DNA of 6,981 bases. Origin: an uncultured Selenomonadaceae bacterium. GTDB lineage: Bacteria; Bacillota; Negativicutes; Selenomonadales; Selenomonadaceae. The first letter of the stretch is position 1. Each line of letters opens with the position of its first letter. Under the pieces are notes generated by a model that was not told the DNA's origin, did not search any database, and saw nothing but the letters and a program-made list of their open reading frames with translations. The translations under genes and the position numbers were made by a program. This document shows, one piece after another, positions 1 through 6,922 of the stretch. The stretch lies in assembly GCA_905236785.1 (NCBI GenBank), contig CAJOQC010000006.1, positions 1 through 6,981 of the forward strand. The letters run 5' to 3'.

Positions 1-2234
1 ATTGTTCTGTCGCCCGTGTAAAACTCGGAAACTTTTGCGCCGTTTATTTCGGCATAGAGCGTATTTTTTAGGGTTTCGGCGGAAATTCCCATGTCGCGAA
101 TTTTGTTTGCATCTGCTTCAATCTTTACGACTTTTGATTTTTCGCTCCAATTTAGATTTAGGTCGTAAATGTTTTCGTCGGCGGCGGCAATATCCGCCAC
201 TTTGGCGGCCAGCTCCTGCGCTTCTTTGATATTGTTGCCGCTTACCCGCAACATGACAGGATAATCGGCGGGAGGGCCGGTTTGGATGAATTTAATGTTG
301 CTTTTTACAAGGGGAAAATTTTCCGCAAGCTCGGTGCGGATTTTTTCTGTAATTTCGTCGCGCAATTTTTCATCCTTGGCAACCGCCACAAACTGAGCGT
401 AATTGTTCGCATCGGCGGGCGGGTCTACCGTAAGTACAAAACGTGGCGACGGCATGCCCACATAGTAGGCGTAATTCTTTAGATCGTTTTTTATCCCGTC
501 CAAAAATTTTGCAAATCTGTCGGCTTCTTCTTGCGTTGCAACCAAGGACGAGCCTTCCGGCAGACGTAAATCGACCAAAATTTCGGGGCGCAAGGACGGC
601 GGGAAAAATTCTTTCTCCACCAAATCTGCGGTAAAAAACGACAGCGCGAACATTCCCGCCGTACCGATTAGGGCAAGTTTTCTGTGAATTAGGATTTTAT
701 CCAAAACACTGCGAAATATTTTGTAAAACTTGCCGTCATAAGGATCTTTGGCTTCCTGTACTTTGATAATCTTCGCGCCCAATAACGGGGCAACCGTCAC
801 CGATACTATCCAAGACAACAAAAGGGCAATGCTAACCACATAGAACATATCCTTACAAAATTCACTGGCCATGCCCTTGGCAAAAGCTACGGGAATAAAA
901 GCCGCGCAGGTAACAAGCGTTCCTGTCAGCATTGGTTTGGCGGTGACGTCAAAAGCATGGCAGGCGGCCTCAAACTTAGAAAAACCGCGTTCTAACTGCA
1001 CACTCATCATTTCGACCGCAATTATGGCATCGTCAACCAAAAGCCCCATGGCGATGATAAGCGATCCTAACGAAACCTTGTGAAAATCTATATTCATCAT
1101 GTGCATAAAGCAAAAAGTACCGGCAAGAACAAGGGGAATACATCCGGCAACAACCGCGCCGGTGCGCCAGCCCAAACTCACAAAGCTGACCGCCAAAACA
1201 ATCAAAATAGCCAACACCAAGGTTTCCACAAATTCGCCGATGGATTTATCCACCACATCGGGCTGATCCGAAACTTGATGTACCTCCAAACCCACGGGCA
1301 AATCCTTTTGCAGTTTGTCGATTTCTTCGCGCAAATTTTCGCCAAGTTTCAATATGTTGCCGCCGTCCTCCATTGCGACGGCGATGCCCACTGCGGGTGC
1401 GCCTTCAAAAAACATTTTAGGCTCGGGCGGATTGACAAAGGTTCTTTTCACCGTGGCGATGTCTTTTAGTGAGAACGTTTGCCCCTTGACCTTTATGGGC
1501 AAATTTTTAATTTCTTCAATGTCAGAAAAAGTGCCGGTGAGGCGCATATAAACATCATCGCTTGATGTTTCGATCATTCCTGCCGGGGAAATTTTATTGT
1601 GCGCTTCTACGGCTGCCGATATTTCAAAAGGGGAAATACCAAGTTGAGCCAACTTGGCGCGATCTGTTTCTATATAAACCTTTTCCTCCTGAACGCCTAT
1701 CAGTTTGATTTTCTTTACGTCCGCGATGCCCAATAGTTCGCGGCGGATTTTTTCCGCCTCTTGACGAAGTTCTTCGTAATTATAACCGTCTCCCGTTAAA
1801 GCATACAAAGAACCGTAAATTTCGTCAAAAGTATCGTTATAGTACGGCCCTAACACCCCGGCGGGCAATTCGTTTTCTATATCGCGACAATAATTTCGCA
1901 CGTCCCGCCACGTCGGGTGAATTAAAGAAAGGTCAACATCGTCCTTAAGGCCGAAATAAATAATTGTTTCGCCGGGACGTGTTTCGCTCTGTATGAAATC
2001 GCGCCCCGGCACATCCTGCAATTTCCGTTCGATTTTGTCCGTAACCTGTTCGGCCATTTCTTCCGCCGTCGCTCCCGGCCAATAAGCCGCGATAATCATT
2101 TCGCGAATGGTAAATTTGGGGTCTTCCGTCCGCCCCAAGGTAAAATAGCTTAAAACACCGCCCACGGCAAAAACAGCAATGAAATACCAAACAATACTTT
2201 TGTTTTTAAGAGCAATTTCCGTCAAGTTTCTCAT
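1..2234 (-). CDS. RND-family efflux permease (HAE1/AcrB-like), 3' end outside window
   Basis: Inner-membrane proton-driven pump that exports drugs or other amphiphiles through a tripartite complex. The frame is open for 744 codons from the ATG at 2234 to the window edge; the family is usually about 1,020-1,050 aa, so roughly the last 280-300 residues are missing. It begins MRNLTEIALKNKSIVWYF, with TM1 at about 13-31. A periplasmic porter region follows (about 40-330), then TM2-TM6 (about 336-485), TM7 (about 517-536) and the start of the second porter half. TM4 carries GLLVDDAIIAVE with the adjacent pair Asp401-Asp402, matching the proton-relay aspartates Asp407/Asp408 of AcrB. Metal-type HME pumps such as CusA have VDAA here, so a drug-type pump is favoured. 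The TM10 lysine partner lies beyond the window. The start overlaps the adaptor stop as ATGA, with AAAGGG (2244-2249) 9 nt upstream. Substrate unknown. Confidence 0.95.
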   Translation of the reverse strand, partial: MRNLTEIALKNKSIVWYFIAVFAVGGVLSYFTLGRTEDPKFTIREMIIAAYWPGATAEEMAEQVTDKIERKLQDVPGRDFIQSETRPGETIIYFGLKDDVDLSLIHPTWRDVRNYCRDIENELPAGVLGPYYNDTFDEIYGSLYALTGDGYNYEELRQEAEKIRRELLGIADVKKIKLIGVQEEKVYIETDRAKLAQLGISPFEISAAVEAHNKISPAGMIETSSDDVYMRLTGTFSDIEEIKNLPIKVKGQTFSLKDIATVKRTFVNPPEPKMFFEGAPAVGIAVAMEDGGNILKLGENLREEIDKLQKDLPVGLEVHQVSDQPDVVDKSIGEFVETLVLAILIVLAVSFVSLGWRTGAVVAGCIPLVLAGTFCFMHMMNIDFHKVSLGSLIIAMGLLVDDAIIAVEMMSVQLERGFSKFEAACHAFDVTAKPMLTGTLVTCAAFIPVAFAKGMASEFCKDMFYVVSIALLLSWIVSVTVAPLLGAKIIKVQEAKDPYDGKFYKIFRSVLDKILIHRKLALIGTAGMFALSFFTADLVEKEFFPPSLRPEILVDLRLPEGSSLVATQEEADRFAKFLDGIKNDLKNYAYYVGMPSPRFVLTVDPPADANNYAQFVAVAKDEKLRDEITEKIRTELAENFPLVKSNIKFIQTGPPADYPVMLRVSGNNIKEAQELAAKVADIAAADENIYDLNLNWSEKSKVVKIEADANKIRDMGISAETLKNTLYAEINGAKVSEFYTGDRT

Positions 2235-3304
2235 TTTGTTTCGCCCTTTACCCGCACTTTTTGATTTTCCCGCAGTTTATGAATCCCTGCCGTCACCACG
2301 ATTTCCCCCGGTTGCAAGCCGTCAACCGACACAAAATTGTCGTTAAATTCGCAGACGGTGATTTTTTTAGTTCTAACCGTATTTTCGTCGGTGACAATCC
2401 AAACCTCGGCATCGTCTCCTGTTTGATAGAGAGCCGACAAGGGCAAATTTACGACGGGGGCGGATTCTATGGGGATAGTTACCGTCGCGGTCATGCCCAA
2501 ACGAATTGCGGGCGACGGATTTAACAAGGAAATTCTCGCTTTATATGTTTTGCTTGCAGAGTCTGCCACCGGGTACACTTCGCGGATAACGCCGCGAATT
2601 TCTTCCGGCAACGCCCAAAACTTCACTTTGACCTCTTTGCCCGGCGTCGCGTCGGGCAATTTGTTTTCCGGCACGTTTATTTCTGCTTCCGATTCATCGG
2701 TTCGCACCAATGTCAAAACATTTTGCCCCGCCGCGACCACTTGCCCTTCTTCAACGTTTATTTCTCCTATTATGCCGTCGGCGTCGGCCGTGAGATTTGT
2801 ATAATTAAGCGCGTTGGCGGAAAGGGACTTAGCCGCCAACGCGTTTTGATAATCGGCAAGAGCCGCTTCGTAGGCGGTTTTATATTGCTCAAGAACCGCC
2901 GCCGCTATCGCCTGTTCATTATAAAGCTCCGTATAGCGATTAAAATTACTTTCGGCCAATTTTAATTTTGCGGCAGCCGCCGTTACCAAGGCATCGTTTT
3001 GCCGTGATTGTTCGATAACATCCTTGGGGTCGATTGTCAGCAAAATATCGCCGACCTTTACTGCGCTTCCTGCTTCCACGTTGCGTTTAATTATCTTGCC
3101 ACCCACCTGAAAGGCCATTTTTGTTTCGTAGCGACCGCAGACAAAACCATCATAAACATTTTCCGTTGCTGAGGCCTCCTTGCCGACCGTTATGGTTTTG
3201 ACAAGGGGAACAAATTCTTTTGCGGCTTTTTCCTCGCCACACCCGGCAAAAAACGTCGTTGCCGCAACAGCCGACACCAAAAACACCGACAGCCCGTATC
3301 GCAT
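2231..3304 (-). CDS. RND efflux periplasmic adaptor (membrane fusion protein), lipoprotein
   Basis: Links the permease to an outer-membrane channel in a tripartite efflux pump. From the ATG at 3304 it is 357 aa, typical for the HlyD/AcrA-like family. The N-terminus MRYGLSVFLVSAVAATTFFAGC is a signal peptide ending in a lipobox (F19-A20-G21-Cys22), so the mature protein should be lipidated at Cys22. The first lipoyl half is at about 58-92 (KMAFQVGGKI...VKVGDILLTIDP). An alpha-helical hairpin covers about 95-168 (NRYTELYNEQAIAAAVLEQ), the second lipoyl half about 170-200 (ADGIIGEINVEEGQVV), then beta-barrel and membrane-proximal domains to the end (RLGMTATVTIP, GLQPGEIVVTAGIHKL). A GTG at 3334 would add 10 residues. 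I chose 3304 because it has a Shine-Dalgarno sequence 6 nt upstream and gives a normal signal peptide, while the GTG has neither. It is the promoter-proximal gene of the pump operon. Confidence 0.94.
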   Translation of the reverse strand: MRYGLSVFLVSAVAATTFFAGCGEEKAAKEFVPLVKTITVGKEASATENVYDGFVCGRYETKMAFQVGGKIIKRNVEAGSAVKVGDILLTIDPKDVIEQSRQNDALVTAAAAKLKLAESNFNRYTELYNEQAIAAAVLEQYKTAYEAALADYQNALAAKSLSANALNYTNLTADADGIIGEINVEEGQVVAAGQNVLTLVRTDESEAEINVPENKLPDATPGKEVKVKFWALPEEIRGVIREVYPVADSASKTYKARISLLNPSPAIRLGMTATVTIPIESAPVVNLPLSALYQTGDDAEVWIVTDENTVRTKKITVCEFNDNFVSVDGLQPGEIVVTAGIHKLRENQKVRVKGETK

Positions 3305-3310
3305 ATCATA

Positions 3311-3317
3311 CCCGCCT
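3311..3317 (-). promoter_or_regulatory. Ribosome binding site of the adaptor gene
   Basis: Read on the minus strand this is AGGCGGG, 6 nt before the ATG at 3304. It decides the start in favour of 3304 over the in-frame GTG at 3334, which has only A/T-rich sequence upstream. Confidence 0.7.
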
Positions 3318-3325
3318 TTTGAAAA

Positions 3326-3331
3326 ATTATA
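3326..3331 (-). promoter_or_regulatory. Possible second -10 box close to the adaptor start
   Basis: A second consensus TATAAT on the minus strand. The -35 position 17 nt upstream reads TTTTTA, a weak match, and there is no TG extension. If used, the transcript would start just before the Shine-Dalgarno sequence and would leave out the GTG at 3334. This is weaker evidence than for the promoter at 3367-3395. Confidence 0.25.
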
Positions 3332-3366
3332 CACATATTCTAAGCAGTTAAAAATGACCCTTTTTT

Positions 3367-3395
3367 ATTATAGCATATTTTTTTGCGAATGAACG
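3367..3395 (-). promoter_or_regulatory. Extended -10 promoter for the efflux operon
   Basis: On the minus strand TGCTATAAT (3375-3367) is a perfect extended -10: consensus TATAAT preceded by TG and one base. The -35 position, 17 nt further up, is CGTTCA (3395-3390), a poor match, which is normal for extended -10 promoters. Transcription would start near 3360, giving a leader of about 55 nt before the ATG at 3304. The -35 region lies inside the palindrome at 3385-3416. Confidence 0.55.
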
Positions 3396-3416
3396 GATGT
3401 ATACCTGTTTATTCGC
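3385..3416. promoter_or_regulatory. Imperfect 32-bp palindrome, candidate repressor operator
   Basis: The arms are GCGAATGAACGG on the left and CTGTTTATTCGC on the right around the centre ATGTATAC. Of 16 base pairs, 12 are exact complements, including an unbroken outer 6 bp. It covers the -35 region of the extended -10 promoter of the efflux operon, where a bound dimer would block RNA polymerase. Palindromes of this size and position are typical of TetR/AcrR-type regulators of RND pumps, but no regulator gene is in the window, so the regulator is inferred. It lies 100 bp upstream of the EF-G-like gene and could affect both directions. T-tracts of 6-10 bases surround it (3361-3366, 3378-3384, 3421-3427, 3443-3452). 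Confidence 0.45.
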
Positions 3417-3503
3417 GTAATTTTTTTGCTTTAAGTCAAGGATTTTTTTTTTGCGGCAGGAGTATTTGTTTTTCGGGCGAAATATTAACAGCAAAAATAT
3501 AAC

Positions 3504-3510
3504 AGGAGGA
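3504..3510 (+). promoter_or_regulatory. Ribosome binding site of the EF-G-like gene
   Basis: AGGAGGA sits 6 nt before the ATG at 3517. This strong match fixes the start there rather than at the upstream in-frame non-ATG start at 3451, which would add 22 residues lacking any EF-G similarity. I see no convincing sigma-70 promoter for this gene between 3305 and 3503. Confidence 0.85.
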
Positions 3511-3516
3511 ACAGCA

Positions 3517-5568
3517 ATGAAAGAATACGAAAGCGATCGTCTGCGTAACGTTGCAGTCGTGGGGCATGGCAAAACAGGCAAGACCACTCTTTTGGAAGCC
3601 TGTCTATTTAATGCCGGAGTTGTAAAACGCTTGGGAAAAGTTGACGACGGCACGAGCGTATTGGATTACGACCCGGAAGAAGAAAAACGCAAGATGACCA
3701 TAGGTTGTTCTTTGGCCGTGAGCGAATGGCATGATTATAAGCTGAATTTTATTGACACACCCGGCTACCCGGATTTTGTCGGCGAAGTACGCGGCGCACT
3801 TTCGGGCGCGGACAGTGCACTCATTGTGGTGTCGGCCACCGCTCCCGTCGAGGTAGAAACGGAAAATGTTTGGAACGCCGCCGAAAAGCTCGATTTGCCG
3901 CGAGCCTTCTTTGTCAACAAAATGGACAGGGAACACGCCGATTTTGACAAAGCGGTGGAAGAGCTTAGAGTTCGTTTCGGCAACGGGGTTGTTCCCGTTC
4001 AAGTTCCCGTGGGTAAAGAGGAAACTTTCCAGGGCGTTGTCGATTTGTTGTCCCTAAAAATGAAAATTGTCAAGCACGAAGAAGAAGAAATGCCCGAATA
4101 CATAGAAACAGAGGTGGAAGAAGCTCGTCAAAAACTCATTGAAGCCGTGGCGGAATTTAACAACGAGTTGTTGGAAAAATATTTGGAAGGCGAAGACATA
4201 GCCGAAACGGAAGTTGCGGCGGCTCTTATAGAGGGCATACAGGCGGCCAAAATTTTCCCCGTTTTTTGCGGTTCGGCCATAAAAAATGCCGGCATAAAAA
4301 AACTTATGAACGGCATTGTGGAATATATGCCGACTCCGTATTTTAAGGTGTCCATAGGCCAAGACCCCGCAACGGGCGATTTACTTGAAAGAAAAACCGA
4401 AGACGCATTTTCGGCGCAGGTGTTTAAGACGGCTGTAGACCCCTTTGTCGGGCGGCTTTCGTATCTTCGCATTTTCTCCGGCAATATGAAAGGTGATTCG
4501 TCCTATCTTAACGCCAACACGGACGAGAGCGAACGCGTGGGGGCAATATTTACCATGATAGGCAAAAAACAAGAACCGTTGACGGTCGCTCACGCCGGTG
4601 ACATTGTGGTGACTGCCAAACTCTCCGCCACAAACACCGGGGATACCCTGTGCGACAAAACCAAGCCCATTCGTTACGACGAAATAGAGTGCCCGGAGCC
4701 TATGCTTGCCATGGCGGCGGGGGCAAAGAAGAAAGGCGAAGAGGATAAAGTTTTCTCTGCCATTGCCAAACAATGTGAAGAAGACCCCACTTTGAAAATG
4801 GAAAAGAGCAAGGAAACGCGGCAGACAATTATTCGCGGCATCGGCGAAGTTCAGCTTGAAATTTTGTCCGACAGGTTAAAACGCAAATACGGCGTTGAGA
4901 TGAATCTATCCGCACCTAAAATCGCTTATCGCGAAACCGTGAGGAAGTCCGTTAAAGTACAGGGAAAACACAAAAAACAAAGCGGCGGTCATGGTCAATA
5001 CGGCGATGTTTGGCTTGAGATTAGCCCGCAACCGCCGGGAATGGGCAATTTATTTACCGAAACGATTTTTGGCGGCAGTGTGCCGCGGCAATATATTCCC
5101 GCTGTGGAAAAAGGCACGGCGGAAACTTTGGCGGCGGGCATTTTGGCCGGTTATCCCGTTGTTGATGTAAAAGTTAATCTTTACGACGGCTCTTATCATT
5201 CGGTTGATTCGTCGGAGGCGGCCTTTAAGACGGCCACGGCGATTGCTTTGAAAAAGGGCGTTATGGAGGCAAGCCCGGCGTTGTTAGAGCCTATCGACGA
5301 GATAACGGTCATCGCTCCGGATTATTACATGGGTGACGTTATCGGAAAATTAAATTCAAAGCGGGCAAAAATTTTGGGTACGGAGGCGGCCGGCAAAGGC
5401 CTAAGCTCCGTTAAAGCGCACGTCCCGGAGGCGGAACTTTATCGCTATGCCACGGAGCTTCGGTCGCAAACCCAAGGCAGGAGCTCATATTCTTTGAAAT
5501 TTTCCCATTATGACGTTGTCCCGGAAAAAGCGGCGCAAAAGATTATCGAAGAACATAATGCGTCTTGA
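3517..5568 (+). CDS. Elongation factor G-like GTPase (EF-G paralogue, EF-G-2 type)
   Basis: Translational GTPase of 683 aa, close to canonical EF-G (about 690-705), with all five domains. G domain: P-loop GHGKTGKT (16-23), switch I ending EEEKRKMTI (about 54-62), G3 DTPGYPDF (80-87), G4 NKMD (134-137), G5 GSA (252-254). Domain II is about 296-385 and domain III about 393-465 (RGIGEVQLEILSDRLKRKYG at 440-459). Domain IV is about 470-588, with tip loops GGHGQYGDVWLE and GSYHSVDSSEAAF; His561 aligns with E. coli EF-G His583. Domain V is about 590-680 (MGDVIGKLNSKRAKILG; YATELRSQTQGRSSYSLKF). It departs from housekeeping EF-G at the nucleotide site: Tyr84 replaces the catalytic His after DTPG, Lys19 replaces the P-loop Asp, and the switch I RGITI is RKMTI. 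These mark the EF-G-like paralogue group (T. thermophilus EF-G-2 type), whose role is poorly defined. It stands alone, not in a str operon, so the true fusA is probably elsewhere. A Tet(M)-type ribosomal protection protein is less likely given the EF-G-like domain IV tip. Confidence 0.93.
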   Translation: MKEYESDRLRNVAVVGHGKTGKTTLLEACLFNAGVVKRLGKVDDGTSVLDYDPEEEKRKMTIGCSLAVSEWHDYKLNFIDTPGYPDFVGEVRGALSGADSALIVVSATAPVEVETENVWNAAEKLDLPRAFFVNKMDREHADFDKAVEELRVRFGNGVVPVQVPVGKEETFQGVVDLLSLKMKIVKHEEEEMPEYIETEVEEARQKLIEAVAEFNNELLEKYLEGEDIAETEVAAALIEGIQAAKIFPVFCGSAIKNAGIKKLMNGIVEYMPTPYFKVSIGQDPATGDLLERKTEDAFSAQVFKTAVDPFVGRLSYLRIFSGNMKGDSSYLNANTDESERVGAIFTMIGKKQEPLTVAHAGDIVVTAKLSATNTGDTLCDKTKPIRYDEIECPEPMLAMAAGAKKKGEEDKVFSAIAKQCEEDPTLKMEKSKETRQTIIRGIGEVQLEILSDRLKRKYGVEMNLSAPKIAYRETVRKSVKVQGKHKKQSGGHGQYGDVWLEISPQPPGMGNLFTETIFGGSVPRQYIPAVEKGTAETLAAGILAGYPVVDVKVNLYDGSYHSVDSSEAAFKTATAIALKKGVMEASPALLEPIDEITVIAPDYYMGDVIGKLNSKRAKILGTEAAGKGLSSVKAHVPEAELYRYATELRSQTQGRSSYSLKFSHYDVVPEKAAQKIIEEHNAS

Positions 5569-5599
5569 ATGTCAAAAAATTAAGAAAGCCTCTAAAAAT

Positions 5600-5663
5600 C
5601 CCTCCGTCAGCCCTGCGGACTGCCGCCTCCCCTCTTGGGGAGGTGGCGCGAAGCGTCGGAGGG
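5600..5663. repeat. GC-rich cloverleaf-shaped intergenic repeat, copy 1
   Basis: This 64-bp block can fold into four stems. The outer stem pairs CCCTCCGTC (5600-5608) with GTCGGAGGG (5655-5663), 8 of 9 pairs. Arm 1 is 5609-5621 with loop TGC and one mismatch. Arm 2 is an 11-bp stem (5622-5632 with 5637-5647, one G-T wobble) with loop TCTT. Arm 3 is CGC-GAA-GCG (5647-5655). It begins 31 bp after the EF-G-like stop codon. No T-run follows on the plus strand, so it is not a standard terminator for that gene. The sequence style (CCTCC, short hairpin, CCTCCCC, GGGGAGG) is one I associate with high-copy dispersed repeats in Firmicute genomes. A related copy lies at 6923-6973. Confidence 0.75.
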
Positions 5664-5695
5664 GTTACTGACTTACCCATGAGTAAAAATTCATT

Positions 5696-5718
5696 AAGCG
5701 AGTTTTTATAGATGCCCA
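5696..5718 (+). repeat. 23-bp A/T-rich tag, left copy of inverted pair
   Basis: Begins AAGCGAGTTTTT and ends GATGCCCA. It matches the reverse complement of 6895-6917 at 22 of 23 positions (T5709 differs). It lies 9 bp before the phosphatase ribosome binding site and 32 bp after the cloverleaf repeat. I read repeat plus tag as one composite element also present, inverted, after the phosphatase gene. Confidence 0.7.
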
Positions 5719-5727
5719 CAAAACGAT

Positions 5728-5732
5728 AGGAG
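5728..5732 (+). promoter_or_regulatory. Ribosome binding site of the phosphatase gene, with T-tract spacer
   Basis: AGGAG is followed by an 11-nt spacer ending in nine consecutive T (5735-5743) directly before the ATG at 5744. The ATG is followed by seven A (5747-5753). The spacing is slightly long. The alternative GTG at 5732 overlaps this site and cannot be the real start. Confidence 0.65.
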
Positions 5733-5743
5733 TGTTTTTTTTT

Positions 5744-6832
5744 ATGAAAAAAAGCAAACTTTTCGCCGCTGTTTTGGCGGCAACGTTGACTTTCGGCGCG
5801 GCGGCCGACGATACTTCGGCGGCGACAAGAGCCGAGCTGTCGCAAATTTCCGTAAACCAAAAAGGCTCTAATTTTAAGTACTGGAACAAGAACGCCCAAT
5901 CTTATCAAAAATTGGTGAGTTATGTAAAGGACGTGACCGACAAAAAGAGCAAGAACTATATTCCGCCGGCAGATCGTATCGCCGTATTTGATTTAGATGG
6001 CACTCTCGTCTGCGAAACCACTCCATCCTATTTTGAATGGATGCTCTATTTGGAACGCGCCTTAAACGATTCAAACTACAGGCCGCCGACGGAAGAAAAA
6101 GAATACGCCCAAGCGGTACGCGATTACATCATAAATCATAAACCTTTGCCCGGCAAGGATAACGACCGTCGCGAGGCAAAATCCCAAGAGGCGGTGTTTG
6201 CCGACTTGACCTTGGACGAATACGAGGATTATGTGAAGAAGTTTATGGAAACGCCCGCCGAAGGGTTGACAAACTTAAAACGCGGCGATTCGTTTTATCT
6301 CCCCATGGTTGAAGTGGTATCCTATCTAAACGCCAACAAATTTAAGACTTTCGTCGTTTCGGGTTCTGATAGGCAAACGGTGCGAATTTTGGTTGACGGC
6401 GCGTTGCCGATTGATACCGATAATATTATAGGCACCGATTCATGGTATCATGCCGCGAATCAGGGCGATACCGACGGCCTTAGTTATCTTTATTCGTCGA
6501 AGGACAAAGTTGTGCGTGGCGAATTTGTGTATAAAAATCTAAAAATGAACAAAGTTACGAGCATTGTCCGTGACATTGGCAAGCAACCTGTGTTGGCATT
6601 CGGCAATTCTTCCGGCGACTTTAGTATGTTTAATTATACGCTGTTTGGCAACAAATATAAGTCAATGGCATTTTCCCTCCTTTGCGACGACCTTGAAAGA
6701 GAATTGGGGAACATGAAAAAAGCCGACGCAATGCGCGCCGACTGCGAAAAGAACGGCTATGTACCCGTATCAATGCGCGATGATTTTGCCACCATTTACG
6801 GTGACAATGTAAAACGCGCCGACGGTAAGTAA
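5744..6832 (+). CDS. Exported HAD-superfamily phosphatase
   Basis: Predicted phosphatase of 362 aa acting outside the cytoplasm, probably in the periplasm. MKKSKLFAAVLAATLTFGAA is a Sec signal peptide, with likely cleavage after Ala19-Ala20-Ala21; no lipobox follows. All HAD catalytic motifs are visible. Motif I is FDLDGT (82-87), with nucleophile Asp83 and acid/base Asp85. Motif II is VVSGSD (204-209) with Ser206. Motif III is probably Lys264 in VYKNLKMNK. Motif IV is FGNSSGD (286-292), with Asp292 for Mg binding. The insert between motifs I and II (about 90-200) is a helical C1-type cap. The pattern 'Y-I-PP-A-DRIAVFDLDGTLVCET' belongs to the PF12710-like group of stand-alone HAD hydrolases; substrate specificity cannot be read from it. 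Start ATG 5744 is set by AGGAG at 5728-5732. The gene stands alone, ends at the terminator 6860-6889, and is flanked by inverted composite repeats. Confidence 0.9.
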   Translation: MKKSKLFAAVLAATLTFGAAADDTSAATRAELSQISVNQKGSNFKYWNKNAQSYQKLVSYVKDVTDKKSKNYIPPADRIAVFDLDGTLVCETTPSYFEWMLYLERALNDSNYRPPTEEKEYAQAVRDYIINHKPLPGKDNDRREAKSQEAVFADLTLDEYEDYVKKFMETPAEGLTNLKRGDSFYLPMVEVVSYLNANKFKTFVVSGSDRQTVRILVDGALPIDTDNIIGTDSWYHAANQGDTDGLSYLYSSKDKVVRGEFVYKNLKMNKVTSIVRDIGKQPVLAFGNSSGDFSMFNYTLFGNKYKSMAFSLLCDDLERELGNMKKADAMRADCEKNGYVPVSMRDDFATIYGDNVKRADGK

Positions 6833-6859
6833 GGAAACGCCAAAAGATTGTTGCAGTTC

Positions 6860-6889
6860 TTCCGCCGCCCATTGGACGGCGGAATTTTT
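6860..6889 (+). terminator. Rho-independent terminator of the phosphatase gene
   Basis: TTCCGCCGCCC (6860-6870), loop ATT, GGACGGCGGAA (6874-6884): an 11-bp GC-rich stem with one C-A mismatch, followed by TTTTT (6885-6889). It lies 27 bp after the stop codon at 6830-6832. Confidence 0.85.
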
Positions 6890-6894
6890 GGTTC

Positions 6895-6917
6895 TGGGCA
6901 TCTCTAAAAACTCGCTT
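6895..6917 (-). repeat. 23-bp A/T-rich tag, right copy of inverted pair
   Basis: Reverse complement of 5696-5718 with a single difference (C6904). It lies 5 bp after the phosphatase terminator and 5 bp before the GC-rich repeat copy 2, so read on the minus strand the order is GC repeat then tag, as in the left copy on the plus strand. Confidence 0.7.
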
Positions 6918-6922
6918 TTATA

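Noticed and set aside
1080..1469. Plus-strand open frame of 129 codons
   Set aside because: It lies antisense within the RND permease, whose frame on the minus strand shows full family motifs. Its composition (rich in His, Gln, Asn) fits a shadow frame.
3361..3452. Phased A/T tracts as a curved-DNA element
   Set aside because: Tract centres are about 17, 43 and 23 bp apart, which do not fit whole helical turns consistently.
3420..3516. Riboswitch or attenuator in the EF-G-like leader
   Set aside because: No strong hairpin with a T-run and no recognisable aptamer motif precede the ribosome binding site; the region is simply A/T rich.
4381..4773. Minus-strand open frame of 130 codons inside the EF-G-like gene
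   Set aside because: It is antisense to a well-conserved EF-G reading frame, has no recognisable motifs and no ribosome binding site.
5600..5663. Possible tRNA because of the cloverleaf fold
   Set aside because: At 64 bp it is too short for a normal tRNA, arm 2 has an 11-bp stem with a TCTT loop, and there is no T-loop sequence or 7-nt anticodon loop.
5543..5908. Minus-strand open frame of 121 codons spanning the cloverleaf repeat
   Set aside because: It runs through the repeat and the start of two real genes on the other strand. Such repeat-derived peptides are a common source of false gene calls.
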